Of a DNA stretch of 40,656 nucleotides, positions 25,397 through 34,319 are shown one piece after another (position 1 is the stretch's first letter; each line of letters opens with the position of its first letter). The stretch is from contig CAZHZT010000038.1 in NCBI GenBank assembly GCA_964537285.1, positions 1-40,656 of the forward strand, written 5' to 3'. The position numbers and the translations under genes were made by a program. This stretch comes from CAZHZT01 sp964537285 (GTDB taxonomy: Bacteria; Bacteroidota; Bacteroidia; Chitinophagales; Saprospiraceae). Below the pieces are notes generated by a model. It was not told the origin of the DNA. It made no database searches and was given only the letters and a program-made list of their open reading frames with translations.

Positions 25397-27172
25397 TCAT
25401 TCTTCTTCTTCGAAGGGTTTGAATATGGCAATATTGTCGATGCCCAAATTCTCGAAAACGAATTTATTCCATTCTGTCATAGCTTCTTCGTCAGTACCTC
25501 TCGCAACAGCTTTTCGAAACTGATACATCTTTTCTTCAAAGGTAACTTGAAAATCATCATAGACCTTTTGTACTTGCTTCTCATTTCCTTTGACATCCTT
25601 TAAACGCTTTTCCAGCCCGCGGCGCTCAATTTCGCATAAGTCGAAGTAAATGTTAATAAAACAAAGGGCTTTATTATCGACAGGTAAGTAGTAAAAACTT
25701 TCATATGGGTCAAAAATCGTAGCCGTTAATATATCGGTAGAGTCTGAATAAGTATTCACATCCAGGAAGACTTTAGTCGCCAAGCGGTATTTTTGTGCCT
25801 TGAAGGCGGCATTTTTATCGAAATTGTCATTTACGGCTTTCTCCGTAGTATCCGGGATGACTTCCCGGAAAACGATCCTATTTTCCGACCATTGTATATA
25901 GGGATGTTCATATATGCCTTTTTCAAAATAAGCGTTTGGCTTGAATGCGGTGGAATTGGTCAATGATCTTGGATCTGAAAAGAATTGTTCATTTAATTTT
26001 TTCTGATCATTGAGTCCATATTCATCATTATTCTTCCAGAAAAACGCATTGTAAGGGAAAGCATTTATCTTTAAATAGTCGCCTACGGGTGCCTCATTAA
26101 AAGCAAACCTGGGAATGAAAAATGTATTTTTAAAATCGTAGGCATATAATACAGCATTGGTACTGATGGTATAGCTCAGTTCGTGTTCTTCGCCAACTCT
26201 GCTTTTATAATCGACGGAATAATCAAAGTCAATATGATTGAAAACAGGCTGGTTGTTTAGCTCAGTAAATGTTTTTGTGATGTTGAGGCGCACGTTTGAG
26301 ATGCTGTCAATAGAGTGAAGAGGCCGAAAGGGATGTTTTGTGCACGGATCACATTGCTGAGTAATCTTTAGGAAATTATTTTGGGTTTTGTTGATCCATA
26401 TTTTCCCGTTGTAGTAATCTCCTGATTTACCCTTTGGATGGTACTCAATTACGTATATAGAGTCGCCATTCGTATTAAGATACTTTTTATTCAACCATAA
26501 ATAAAAGCGTTTTTTAGCCTTCCCTTTAGATATATTCAGAGGACTCAAAGGAAAGTAATTGCTTTTATACAGTAATTTAAGTTTTGTAATAGCAATTGAA
26601 CTTTCCTTGGAGGCGAAGAAACGGTTATTGTGGGTTTGAAGCGCCAAACGCCCTACTTTTAGGCGCAATTCGTTCAGGTCATAGCCCGAAACATCCGCAT
26701 TGTAATAACTTTCCAGGTGTTCCATCTGGCTTTTATCCTTAAAGGTTTTAAGTTCAAGATAAGCTTTACCCGTTGTTTGAATGTCTGGCGGATTTTTTCT
26801 GCACTGTCGGATAAGATCAAAAAGAAAAGAGTTCTCTTTGGGAGTGATAGTAATTTCATCAAGCAGCTGTTTACTTTCTTTTAGGTAGATGGTATAAAAA
26901 GCAACTTGTTTTTCCAGAGGGATGGCTTGTTGCGTATAGCCGATAAAAGATACAGAAACGGAATCCTCAAAGCTCCGGGCTGCAATTTTAAAATATCCGT
27001 CCAGATTACTGATCGTTCCTGTTTTCAGGCTTGCATTGAAAATATTGGCATAGGGAATTGGACTTTGAGTGGTAAAATCGACTACCCTTCCCTCGATTTC
27101 AAGCTTGTTTTGAGCAGAAAGGGGCAGGACTACCAGGGAGACAAGAAAGGTAAGATAAAATTTCATATTCAT
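25397..27172 (-). CDS. Carboxypeptidase-like regulatory domain protein
   Basis: This 591-residue protein starts at 27172 (MNMKFYLTFLVSLVVLPLSAQ signal peptide); the longer frame to 27235 lies in a palindrome. Residues ~22-110 form a CarboxypepD_reg-like beta-sandwich (EIEGRVVDFTTQSPIPYANIFN, ISNLDGYFKIAA, SVSFIGYTQQAIPL). The remainder looks like a periplasmic or outer-membrane domain common in Bacteroidota, with LLDEITITPKEN, then a beta-rich central part and an acidic EEEE end. The CDPC pair in QQCDPCTKHP is notable. This architecture resembles DUF5686-type proteins, but I cannot assign a function. The 75 bp upstream form a near-perfect hairpin that also ends the neighbouring haloperoxidase-like gene. 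Confidence 0.8.
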   Translation of the reverse strand: MNMKFYLTFLVSLVVLPLSAQNKLEIEGRVVDFTTQSPIPYANIFNASLKTGTISNLDGYFKIAARSFEDSVSVSFIGYTQQAIPLEKQVAFYTIYLKESKQLLDEITITPKENSFLFDLIRQCRKNPPDIQTTGKAYLELKTFKDKSQMEHLESYYNADVSGYDLNELRLKVGRLALQTHNNRFFASKESSIAITKLKLLYKSNYFPLSPLNISKGKAKKRFYLWLNKKYLNTNGDSIYVIEYHPKGKSGDYYNGKIWINKTQNNFLKITQQCDPCTKHPFRPLHSIDSISNVRLNITKTFTELNNQPVFNHIDFDYSVDYKSRVGEEHELSYTISTNAVLYAYDFKNTFFIPRFAFNEAPVGDYLKINAFPYNAFFWKNNDEYGLNDQKKLNEQFFSDPRSLTNSTAFKPNAYFEKGIYEHPYIQWSENRIVFREVIPDTTEKAVNDNFDKNAAFKAQKYRLATKVFLDVNTYSDSTDILTATIFDPYESFYYLPVDNKALCFINIYFDLCEIERRGLEKRLKDVKGNEKQVQKVYDDFQVTFEEKMYQFRKAVARGTDEEAMTEWNKFVFENLGIDNIAIFKPFEEEE

Positions 27173-27177
27173 AGTTA

Positions 27178-27255
27178 AAGGATAGTAAAAGAAGATATTG
27201 ATTGACAATTTTTTTATAAAAAAATTGTCGATCAATATCTTCTTTTACTATCCTT
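27178..27255. terminator. Near-perfect 39-bp-arm hairpin after the haloperoxidase-like gene
   Basis: Arms 27178-27216 and 27217-27255 pair at 38 of 39 positions with no unpaired loop by sequence; the centre is AT-rich. The right arm contains the TAG stop (27248-27250) of the upstream gene and the left arm ends 6 bp before the next ATG, so the whole intergenic region is the hairpin. On the minus strand the T run makes a strong terminator candidate. Confidence 0.85.
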
Positions 27256-28726
27256 CTTCTCCTACATGTTTTTTATAAAATCTCCATACTTCCCTTGCTA
27301 CATCGCGTCCTAGCTCCAGGCCTGCAATATTGTCAGCCTGTATATGATAGCCTCCCAGCACCCTGGAAATGCCAGCCATTTCAGCTGTTTTGCTAAAAGT
27401 AGGAAATTCCAGGACGACCGTGTCGCCTAGATTGTCCGGTTCTGTTAATGCACCAGGAACCAATTCGACTTTTTCACCGAACTCATCGCTGCCGGTCCAT
27501 AACTTTAGGGCTTCCGCACAGCCTCCACTGATAGTGCTATGCCCGGACACATAACTTGGAAATGGCGGACACAAGAAGGTTTCCGGAGAGTATGGGCGCC
27601 ATTCTTTGCCATCCATTTCTACCATTCCTTTACCAGGCCCTCCCCATGCTTTAATTACCTGATCCTGATAGTACTCGTGTACCAATGCGTAAGGGCGAGC
27701 ATAATCGTAATGCATCTTTGAGTCCCATGAGGCGATAAAGCCATCCATTGCTACAACCTGATTATAGAAATACATCTTAACATCCTGATCGAGTGTATGA
27801 CTATCCCGGCGAGATACATCCTGAGCAAATTTTAACCAGTGCCCGGCTTGCTGAACCGATTGAGGGCCATCACGCATGAATTCCACCAATGCTTTTTCCT
27901 CATCGGTTAAATTGGCTTGTAAGTCAATCACTTCCTTCACTTCTTTCTCGAGCTGCTCCGAGCCGATCATCGGAGGCGGTCCGGGGCGGAACTGATCAGC
28001 TGATTTAAGAGCAATAGGCTGTACCTTATCCCAAAAAGGAGTTAAGCAACCAGGAGCATATTTTCCTCCCTTACCGTCGGAGAAATATTTAGGTTGCCAA
28101 CGATTTGGGTCATTGTTTTTATCAACCGGGTTTACGGGTTCGTAACCAGTATAATCAAAATAAGGCTCCCCATTTGAGCCTTCTACCTCTCCATATTGAT
28201 TTGAACCATCGCCTTTGCGTGCTTCAATAACGGCTTTAGCAGCAAGATTGCCAATACCCTCAGGTGTAGAAGGATCTACAGACTCATTATTTGGATCAAA
28301 ACCAAGCTCCTTCATGAAGTTGGTAAAAAGTGCTTTATCAGAAAAATAATACTCATTCATTGTCCTAAAGGCCGCATAACTAATAGCTTTTTCCTTATTC
28401 TTCAGGCTGCGCTCTGCTTCAGGTCTTCTTTCCACCCCTTCAAGATAAACAGGAGTGGCTTTTTCATCGTATCTTGACCACGCATCGAATACGGCAACAA
28501 AAATGAGGCCTAGATAACGAGAGGTGACTGTTGGCCTTGGCTTGAAACGCTCCGTGTCATTGGCAGTAGCTTTCAGGGCCATTTCACCCCATTTATAGGC
28601 AAGGTTATTTACGCCTTTCGGCTCTTCGACCTCTGCTTGAGAGGTGCTTTTGTCATTTTGCTGGTTGCCTGTTTGACAACCCAGTCCCAAAACCAGAATG
28701 GTTAAAAACCAGAATACTTTTTTCAT
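27248..28726 (-). CDS. Vanadium-dependent haloperoxidase / PAP2-like lipoprotein
   Basis: This 492-residue protein has a lipoprotein signal (LGLGC, Cys17). The C-terminal half carries the full PAP2/vanadate-binding set: K337 and R344-P345 (KMHYDYARP), S394-G395-H396 (PSYVSGHST), R455 and H461 (SRVLGGYHIQAD), with the R-H spacing of six seen in vanadium haloperoxidases. The family includes both haloperoxidases, which oxidise halides with peroxide, and acid phosphatases; sequence alone does not separate them. The N-terminal half resembles secreted VHPO-like proteins of Bacteroidota. Anchoring at the outer membrane or periplasm is predicted. It ends inside the hairpin 27178-27255. Confidence 0.87.
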   Translation of the reverse strand: MKKVFWFLTILVLGLGCQTGNQQNDKSTSQAEVEEPKGVNNLAYKWGEMALKATANDTERFKPRPTVTSRYLGLIFVAVFDAWSRYDEKATPVYLEGVERRPEAERSLKNKEKAISYAAFRTMNEYYFSDKALFTNFMKELGFDPNNESVDPSTPEGIGNLAAKAVIEARKGDGSNQYGEVEGSNGEPYFDYTGYEPVNPVDKNNDPNRWQPKYFSDGKGGKYAPGCLTPFWDKVQPIALKSADQFRPGPPPMIGSEQLEKEVKEVIDLQANLTDEEKALVEFMRDGPQSVQQAGHWLKFAQDVSRRDSHTLDQDVKMYFYNQVVAMDGFIASWDSKMHYDYARPYALVHEYYQDQVIKAWGGPGKGMVEMDGKEWRPYSPETFLCPPFPSYVSGHSTISGGCAEALKLWTGSDEFGEKVELVPGALTEPDNLGDTVVLEFPTFSKTAEMAGISRVLGGYHIQADNIAGLELGRDVAREVWRFYKKHVGEEG

Positions 28727-28803
28727 GAGTTTGCTTTTAGTCTTCTAATTCGAAATTTGAATTCGTTAATACTTTATGCGTTCACCTGCTCAAGTGAATA
28801 TAG

Positions 28804-28815
28804 TAGACTTATTCT
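28804..28815. repeat. TAGACTTATTCT motif (family B terminus)
   Basis: One of several copies of TAGACTTRTTCT in the window, here in the 204-bp gap between the 28931 gene's 3' side and the haloperoxidase-like start. The rest of the gap shows no other clear signal. Confidence 0.45.
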
Positions 28816-28930
28816 CAGCGGTTTTGTGGAGATAACCATATGAAGAATCTCGCAGAGTACAAAACTAGAAAAAAAATACAACTCACTGATGTTGTTTATC
28901 CAGATTTTTGTCATAAGTTCGGGTAATCCA

Positions 28931-29332
28931 TTATGAACTTCTTCCTCTTAAACCAACTACATCTTTCCTTACCTCTTTTTTCCAGACACTTCCAAATTCT
29001 CTGCTTAAATGCTTGAATATTGTTTTATTATACTTGGCCGCTATTTTATATTCAATTACTACACAACCGAATTCATAAAAGGTAATGTTGTAGGCTTCTT
29101 CAAAAACAGAATCATTGGCATATACAGTTGGAGAAATCCCACCGAATAGTAGTAGGAAAGGACATCCAATGCTTATGTGTTTTTGTGCTGCCGTTTTTGC
29201 ATGTTTCTTATTTTCTAAACTATAGAAAACGTCAGAAGGATCAAGGGAAGTAATGCCCTTGAGTTCACTTGACTGGCAATACGAAATAAATGCGTAAAAA
29301 AGGAATATAAATGTACTCAAGCTTTTTTTCAT
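28931..29332 (-). CDS. Small secreted protein, possibly FEKKY-like
   Basis: This 133-residue protein has a signal peptide (LSTFIFLFYAFISYCQ). The mature part contains NITFYEFGCVV, a YNKTIFKHLSREFG helix and WKKEVRKDVVGL, a pattern I associate with small Bacteroidota proteins labelled FEKKY-domain; the match is by eye and tentative. Function unknown. It probably acts in the periplasm or outside. It is divergent from propionyl-CoA synthetase with 188 bp between starts. Confidence 0.65.
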   Translation of the reverse strand: MKKSLSTFIFLFYAFISYCQSSELKGITSLDPSDVFYSLENKKHAKTAAQKHISIGCPFLLLFGGISPTVYANDSVFEEAYNITFYEFGCVVIEYKIAAKYNKTIFKHLSREFGSVWKKEVRKDVVGLRGRSS

Positions 29333-29463
29333 GATGTACAGAATTTGGCTATTTCAAATGAGGATTTTTGGACCGATTAAGATAAGAATATTATTAAATA
29401 AAAATAAAATGAGCTGAAAAATGATATTTCAAATATAAAAATCTATATACTTAGATATTTTTG

Positions 29464-29471
29464 TATATTTG
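29464..29471 (+). promoter_or_regulatory. Candidate -7 box of propionyl-CoA synthetase
   Basis: TATATTTG fits TAnnTTTG and lies 49 bp before the ATG at 29521, in a very AT-rich region. No clear -33 TTG. Confidence 0.5.
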
Positions 29472-29520
29472 TGTTGCTAAATCAATATAAAAGAATATCT
29501 AACAATATAAATCCTTCGCT

Positions 29521-31404
29521 ATGACTTACCAAAATTTATACGAAGACAGCCTGGGTAATCCCGAGGCATTTTGGATGGAACAATCGAAAAGAATAAAGTG
29601 GTTTGAAGCGCCGGAAAAAGCCTTAACTCAAAATGAAGAAGGACTTTTCAGATGGTATGCCGGAGGAAAACTCAATACCTGCTATCTGGCAGTCGATTAT
29701 CACGTAGAAAACGGAAGGGGAGATCAAACAGCTTTAATCTACGATTCTCCGGTAACAGACAAAAAGCAGCAGTATACCTATAACGAACTTAAAGTGGAGG
29801 TAGAAAAATTTGCTGGTGTACTTGCCAATTTGAATGTGCAAAAAGGAGATCGGGTAGTGATTTATATGCCTATGATCCCACAGGTAGTTTTCGCAATGCT
29901 GGCATGTGCACGTATTGGGGCGGTGCACTCTGTTGTTTTTGGGGGTTTCGCAGCACATGAATTGGCTATTCGTATTGATGATGCCAAGCCTAAAGTACTT
30001 TTGGCAGCTAGCGGAGGAAAAGAAATTGCCAGAATAATTCCTTATAAGCCTATTATCGACAAAGCCCTGGAAGAATCGACTCACCAACCAGATGCAGTTG
30101 TTGTTTATCAGAGAGAAATTGTAAAAGCGGAGATGCAGGCAGGACGAGATCTGGATTGGGAGGAGCTACTCGCGGCTGCTACGCCTACAAGTTGGACGCC
30201 AGTGGACGCTATTGATCCTCTATATATTCTGTATACTTCCGGAACAACTGGCCAACCTAAGGGAGTCGTAAGAGATAATGGTGGCCATGCAATTGCTATG
30301 CACCTCAGTATGGATTATATATATGGCGTTAAACCCGGTGATGTCTATTGGGCGGCTTCTGATGTAGGGTGGGTAGTAGGACACAGTTATATTGTCTATG
30401 CTCCACTGATTTATGGCTGTACTACGGTACTTTTTGAAGGGAAGCCCATCAGAACGCCTGATGCCGGTACTTTTTGGCGCGTTATTCAAGAATACGGTGT
30501 AAAAGTTCTTTTCACCGCTCCTACAGCGATTAGAGCCATAAAAAAGGAAGATTCCAAAGGGGCGCTAAAAGACCATTACGATACCTCCAGCTTAAAATAT
30601 TTATTCCTGGCAGGTGAACGAACAGATGTAGCCACCTATGAGTGGGCCCGCGACCTACTCAAAGTGCCTGTTATTGATCACTGGTGGCAGACGGAATCTG
30701 GCTGGCCAATGCTAGCCAACCCGGCAGGTATTGAACTGTTTGACCCTAAACCGGGATCTGCCGGGAAGCCCGTACTGGGCTATGACATCCGAATTTTGGA
30801 TGAAAATAGTCAGGAATTACCTCCTAATACGGAAGGAGCCGTTGGCATTAAGTTGCCTCTAGCCCCTGGCTGTTTGCCTACGCTTTGGCAGGATACATCA
30901 CGCTTTAAGAATGCTTATTTATCGCTATTCCCCGGCTACTATTTCTCTGGAGATGGCGGATATAAAGACGAAGATGGCTTTGTATTCATTACGGGTCGAA
31001 TTGATGATATTATCAATGTAGCAGGTCACCGCCTTTCTACGGCTGAAATGGAAGAAGTTGTTGCTTCACACGATGCCGTAGCTGAGTGCGCAGTAGTAGG
31101 AGTTGCAGATGATTTAAAAGGACAAATCCCTGTTGGCTATGTTGTACTGAAAAGCGGCCTGGATATAACAGAGGAGGCATTGGAAAAAGAATTAATTCAA
31201 ATGGTTCGCAATACCATTGGGCCGGTTGCCGCTTTTAAGAAAGCCATGATTGTGCAGCGGTTGCCCAAAACGCGTTCCGGTAAAATTCTAAGAAAAATTA
31301 TCCGGGCAATTGCAGATGAGCGGCCTTTTGAAGTGCCCTCTACGATTGAGGATGCTACGGTATTGGAGGAATTGAAAGAGTTATTGGGGATGAAAGATAG
31401 CTAG
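29521..31404 (+). CDS. prpE: Propionyl-CoA synthetase (acyl-CoA synthetase, PrpE type)
   Basis: This 627-residue ANL-superfamily enzyme activates propionate (or acetate) to the acyl-CoA through an acyl-AMP. The P-loop-like motif YTSGTTGQPKGVVRDNGGH is at ~237-255, and the RDNGGH extension is characteristic of PrpE, not Acs. Further motifs are SDVGWVVGHSYIVYAPL, FLAGERTD, HWWQTESGWP, the GYYFSGDGGYKDEDGFVFITGR hinge with GRIDDIINVAGHRL, and the catalytic lysine near residue 588 in PKTRSGKILRK, which is also the usual acetylation site. Length is normal. Its stop codon lies inside a perfect 37-bp-arm hairpin shared with the convergent hydrolase gene. Confidence 0.93.
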   Translation: MTYQNLYEDSLGNPEAFWMEQSKRIKWFEAPEKALTQNEEGLFRWYAGGKLNTCYLAVDYHVENGRGDQTALIYDSPVTDKKQQYTYNELKVEVEKFAGVLANLNVQKGDRVVIYMPMIPQVVFAMLACARIGAVHSVVFGGFAAHELAIRIDDAKPKVLLAASGGKEIARIIPYKPIIDKALEESTHQPDAVVVYQREIVKAEMQAGRDLDWEELLAAATPTSWTPVDAIDPLYILYTSGTTGQPKGVVRDNGGHAIAMHLSMDYIYGVKPGDVYWAASDVGWVVGHSYIVYAPLIYGCTTVLFEGKPIRTPDAGTFWRVIQEYGVKVLFTAPTAIRAIKKEDSKGALKDHYDTSSLKYLFLAGERTDVATYEWARDLLKVPVIDHWWQTESGWPMLANPAGIELFDPKPGSAGKPVLGYDIRILDENSQELPPNTEGAVGIKLPLAPGCLPTLWQDTSRFKNAYLSLFPGYYFSGDGGYKDEDGFVFITGRIDDIINVAGHRLSTAEMEEVVASHDAVAECAVVGVADDLKGQIPVGYVVLKSGLDITEEALEKELIQMVRNTIGPVAAFKKAMIVQRLPKTRSGKILRKIIRAIADERPFEVPSTIEDATVLEELKELLGMKDS

Positions 31405-31468
31405 TGTATAAAATAAGGGGGACTTGGCTTTGCCAAGTCCCCCTTATTTTATACACTAGCTATCTTTC
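31392..31468. terminator. Bidirectional terminator: perfect 37-bp-arm hairpin
   Basis: Arms 31392-31428 and 31432-31468 are perfect complements with a TTT loop. They contain the last codons and stop of propionyl-CoA synthetase (TAG, 31402-31404) and of the convergent hydrolase (TAA, 31449-31451). The two genes therefore share an identical stretch, GAAAGATAGCTAG, at their 3' ends, read in different frames. Confidence 0.9.
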
Positions 31469-32339
31469 GAGAGATAAAACGCTTAATGTCTGATATAGCT
31501 TCCTTCTGTTTCTCTTCCTGAACAAAGTGCCCACTTTTGAATTTCCTCACGGTGGCTTTGGGCAGACGAGCTTCCCATTTCGTCAAGTGTTCATCCTTAA
31601 AAAAGGGATCTTCGGTACCCCACAAAATGAGCCATTCTTTATCCGTCAAAGCATCTAGATTGCGCCATTGGTCCTCATACCAATCAGATGAACCTAATAA
31701 AGCTTTGGCGATATTCAACATAGCCCATCTGGAGTTTTTATTTGGAAATGGCTTTATATAATGCTTGTGAACTTGTTTGGATAATTTCCTTTGATCAAAA
31801 AAGCCTTTTTTTAAAAGAACTTTAGGAGAAAAGTTGAAATTTAAATAAAGCATCTGGCCGAGCCAGCCATTAACAATTTTATCTATTTTTTGCACCTCCT
31901 CATTGTCTTTTGTAGCCCATAGCCAGCTGTTGAAAAGCACTACCTTCTTGATGCGCGCTGCATGTTCTATGCCAGCGGCTAGACCAATAGGCCCACCAAA
32001 ATCGTGTACCACCAGCGTAAGGTTTTTCAGGTCCATTTTTTTAATAAAATTGCTCAGGTTTTGAGCGTGATCCTGAGGACGGCCTGAAAAAGCTTTGGGT
32101 TTATCGGACAATCCAAAACCAATGTGATCAATGGCGATGCAGCGATGCGTTTTTGATAACTCTTTTATGAAACCGCGGTATAGAAATGACCATGTTGGCG
32201 TTCCATGCACAAACAAAATGGTGTCTCCCTCGCCTTCATCAATGAAGTGCATTTTACCGCCAGGCAATTGGATAAACTTACTTTTAAAAGGAAACAAAGA
32301 TCTATCAATCCAGCTTGGAGGATTATTTTTTAAATACAT
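31449..32339 (-). CDS. Alpha/beta hydrolase, haloalkane dehalogenase-like
   Basis: This 296-residue protein has an alpha/beta-hydrolase fold close to haloalkane dehalogenases: oxyanion region HGTPTWSFLYR (45-55), nucleophile D113 in VVHDFGGPIG, acid in WGTEDPFF and base in SGHFVQEE. True dehalogenases have Trp right after the nucleophile and Asn or Glu in HGxP to hold the halide. Here these are Phe114 and Thr47, so dehalogenation is doubtful and another ester- or epoxide-type hydrolysis is more likely. No signal peptide. Convergent with propionyl-CoA synthetase. The last codons come from the shared hairpin. Confidence 0.82.
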   Translation of the reverse strand: MYLKNNPPSWIDRSLFPFKSKFIQLPGGKMHFIDEGEGDTILFVHGTPTWSFLYRGFIKELSKTHRCIAIDHIGFGLSDKPKAFSGRPQDHAQNLSNFIKKMDLKNLTLVVHDFGGPIGLAAGIEHAARIKKVVLFNSWLWATKDNEEVQKIDKIVNGWLGQMLYLNFNFSPKVLLKKGFFDQRKLSKQVHKHYIKPFPNKNSRWAMLNIAKALLGSSDWYEDQWRNLDALTDKEWLILWGTEDPFFKDEHLTKWEARLPKATVRKFKSGHFVQEEKQKEAISDIKRFISRKIASV

Positions 32340-32479
32340 AATAAATTGGATTACAGTAATGAGTAATAGTTTTTGATTTCATTACAAAGGTCAGAGATGT
32401 CATCCAATTCATTTTTGGTATAAACCAAGAAAGCAATAGCATTTCCTTATCAAGAACCACTTTGAAGGAACCTTTAAGG

Positions 32480-33040
32480 TTAAATACGAATACTATTCAT
32501 CAATTTGCTAAAATTGGTGGAATCCATTCGAAGGTAAGAAGCAAGGTCTTTTTGAGAAACCATATTTAGCAAATGGGGACTTCTTTTTACAAAAACCTTG
32601 AAACGGGTTTCCATATCAAAGGCCATCAATTCGTGTTGCCTTTGGAGAACGCCTACCAGAAAAGACTCTGTTGCTTTGCGAAATAGGGTTTCGATTTCTC
32701 TGAGTTCCTGCATGAGCTGTTGATGCTTTTCATAGGATAGTCTAAGAAATCGACTATCTGTAATGGTTTCCAGGAAGTACCTTGAAGGACTTTGAGTAAA
32801 AAAAGATTCTGGAATACCACTGAAAGAGGGGGCGTAGGCAAATGCGATAACATGCTGCTTGTTTTCACTCAAATAATAAGACTTTTGAATGCCTTCAGTG
32901 ACATAGTACATGAAACGTTCTGTTTCGCCGGGGGCAGTCATAATGGTCTTTTTGGAAAGAGAAAAGGGCTTCCGGTGAGCTATGTACGCATCTAGAATAC
33001 TTTCCTTGACAGGGTATATATTTGATAAGAATTCCTTCAT
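32480..33040 (-). CDS. Crp/Fnr family transcriptional regulator
   Basis: This 186-residue protein has an N-terminal cyclic-nucleotide-binding-like beta barrel (~30-115; MYYVTEGIQKSYYLSENKQHVIAFAY) and a C-terminal HTH (MVSQKDLASYLRMDSTNFSKLMNSIRI). The usual cAMP-contacting RxS phosphate-binding cassette is not evident, as in many Bacteroidota Crp-like proteins, so the signal is unknown. The start at 33040 (MKEFLSNIYPV) is preferred to the in-frame ATG at 33079, which lies in palindromic sequence. No obvious target gene adjoins it. Confidence 0.82.
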   Translation of the reverse strand: MKEFLSNIYPVKESILDAYIAHRKPFSLSKKTIMTAPGETERFMYYVTEGIQKSYYLSENKQHVIAFAYAPSFSGIPESFFTQSPSRYFLETITDSRFLRLSYEKHQQLMQELREIETLFRKATESFLVGVLQRQHELMAFDMETRFKVFVKRSPHLLNMVSQKDLASYLRMDSTNFSKLMNSIRI

Positions 33041-33052
33041 GGAGATTTTAAT

Positions 33053-33409
33053 TACTCTGTAATATAAGTTAATAAACATTTTGAAGAGTTCTTTTTTCCT
33101 TCCACTTCGTTAAAAAGCCTCGCCGTAGCTAAGGCTCAATGTGATCAACTTAAGCTTTTTTCTGCCTGGCGCTTTAGCGCCAGGTGTAGTGTTAAGATAT
33201 CTCGGGGCTTTAGCCTATCAATAACAAAGGGGCTAAAGCCCAACCTGATAATTATTCTCCCGGCACTGAAGTGCCGGGCTAGAAAGGTATAAAGAACTTA
33301 AGTTGACGCCATTGAGGCTCCCGAAGGCTTCGGGGCAAGTTATGCATATGTTTCTTGCCATGTTGAAAAAAGAGTCCTTCAAAATTTCATCTTACTTAAA
33401 TTACAGAGT
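33053..33409. repeat. Composite ~350-bp palindrome with three inner hairpins
   Basis: Outer arms pair from ACTCTGT (33053) to ACAGAGT (33409), with further pairing blocks (TTTTGAAG / CTTCAAAA; GGCTCAAT / ATTGAGGC; ATCAACTTAAG / CTTAAGTTGAC). Inside are three short hairpins: CCTGGCGC-CTTTAG-type at 33165-33184, GGGCTTTAGCC ... GGCTAAAGCCC at 33205-33241, and CCCGGCAC-TGAA-GTGCCGGG at 33259-33278. Such GGGCTTTAGCCC-like hairpins are common repeats in Bacteroidota. It fills most of the 424-bp gap between the GNAT and Crp/Fnr genes; nothing else is seen there. Confidence 0.75.
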
Positions 33410-33464
33410 ATTAATGCTGATGCGTAAAATTACATTTTAGGGAGAAGCATCCACCTTTTATCCA

Positions 33465-34319
33465 TTACCCAAGTTCAAAAGTAGTAATTCCAAAAACTTT
33501 ATTAATGTCGATATCGGGGGCAGGGCCGTAGTACATTCGGGCGCATTCAAAAACATACTTCGCGTTGTATTTCTTTACCAGATCAACAGCGGCATGATTG
33601 ATTACAGGAATATCAAGATATAATAGCGAACCTTCGACAGAATTCAAGCAAGCTCTGTAAAGTGCTTCCGCTACTTCAGCATTTTCTGCAAATAAAGGCC
33701 CTGTTTTATAGCCGACATTAGCTTTTCGAACTACGGCAAAGCCTTTAAGCTGACCGTTTTCGACGTATTTAAAAGCTCTGTTTTCCGGCAAGTTTAACCA
33801 GCTTCTCATGAAGGCAGGGCGTGGGAATCCAAAACATTGCTGATCAAAAGCCAGCACTGCGTTTAGGTCTTCGCTCTGAATGGGGGAAATATTTTTATCT
33901 ACTTCAAGCTTGACTCCTGTGTTCTCGTATCGTTCATCCTTGAATGCAATTTCGAATCCTCCTTTCTGATAAAATGGCTGCATGGCCACAACCCCATCCA
34001 TACCGATAGAAGCGCCATTATTAAGCCTGTTTAGTAGAAGATCCCGTCTTTGATACCAAAGTTTACGCCCAATCCCATGTCCTCTGTAATCCGGGTGGAC
34101 AATGAAGAGTCCCATGAAGCCGAATTCCTTGTTATAGGAAACGATAGATCCCCCGGCAATGAGTTTTTGATTGTAAAAAAAGCCGCAAAATCCGTTGGGA
34201 TCAGTTTGATAGAATACATCTGCATCGTGTGGGCCTGAGTTCCAACCTTCTTTCAATGCCCAATTGATAAGGGTTTTTAACCCATGCAAATCGAGCTTTT
34301 GAATAGTTAAGTAGTTCAC
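33465..34319 (-). CDS. GNAT family N-acetyltransferase (tandem GNAT domains)
   Basis: This 284-residue protein has an N-terminal GNAT domain (~1-125) with the acetyl-CoA loop VHPDYRGHGIGRKLWYQRR, followed by a second, degenerate GNAT-like domain (~140-284; Acetyltransf_18-like, YKTGPLFAENAEVAEALYRACL). It acetylates an amine of unknown identity. The start is GTG at 34319, which lies within a family D arm (TTAAGTAGTTCACGGAATT, 34307-34325): the repeat supplies the first codons. No ATG is available before the conserved TIQKLDLHGLKTLINWALKEGWN segment, so an unusual start is required. Confidence 0.83.
   Translation of the reverse strand: MNYLTIQKLDLHGLKTLINWALKEGWNSGPHDADVFYQTDPNGFCGFFYNQKLIAGGSIVSYNKEFGFMGLFIVHPDYRGHGIGRKLWYQRRDLLLNRLNNGASIGMDGVVAMQPFYQKGGFEIAFKDERYENTGVKLEVDKNISPIQSEDLNAVLAFDQQCFGFPRPAFMRSWLNLPENRAFKYVENGQLKGFAVVRKANVGYKTGPLFAENAEVAEALYRACLNSVEGSLLYLDIPVINHAAVDLVKKYNAKYVFECARMYYGPAPDIDINKVFGITTFELG

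Noticed and set aside
29521..31404. Propionyl-CoA synthetase as part of the phosphonate pathway
   Set aside because: It is 7 kb away with its own promoter and no operator copy; nothing links it to the locus.
27248..32339. Haloperoxidase-like and dehalogenase-like genes as a halogen-metabolism module
   Set aside because: They are separated by unrelated genes on both strands, and the hydrolase lacks halide-binding residues.
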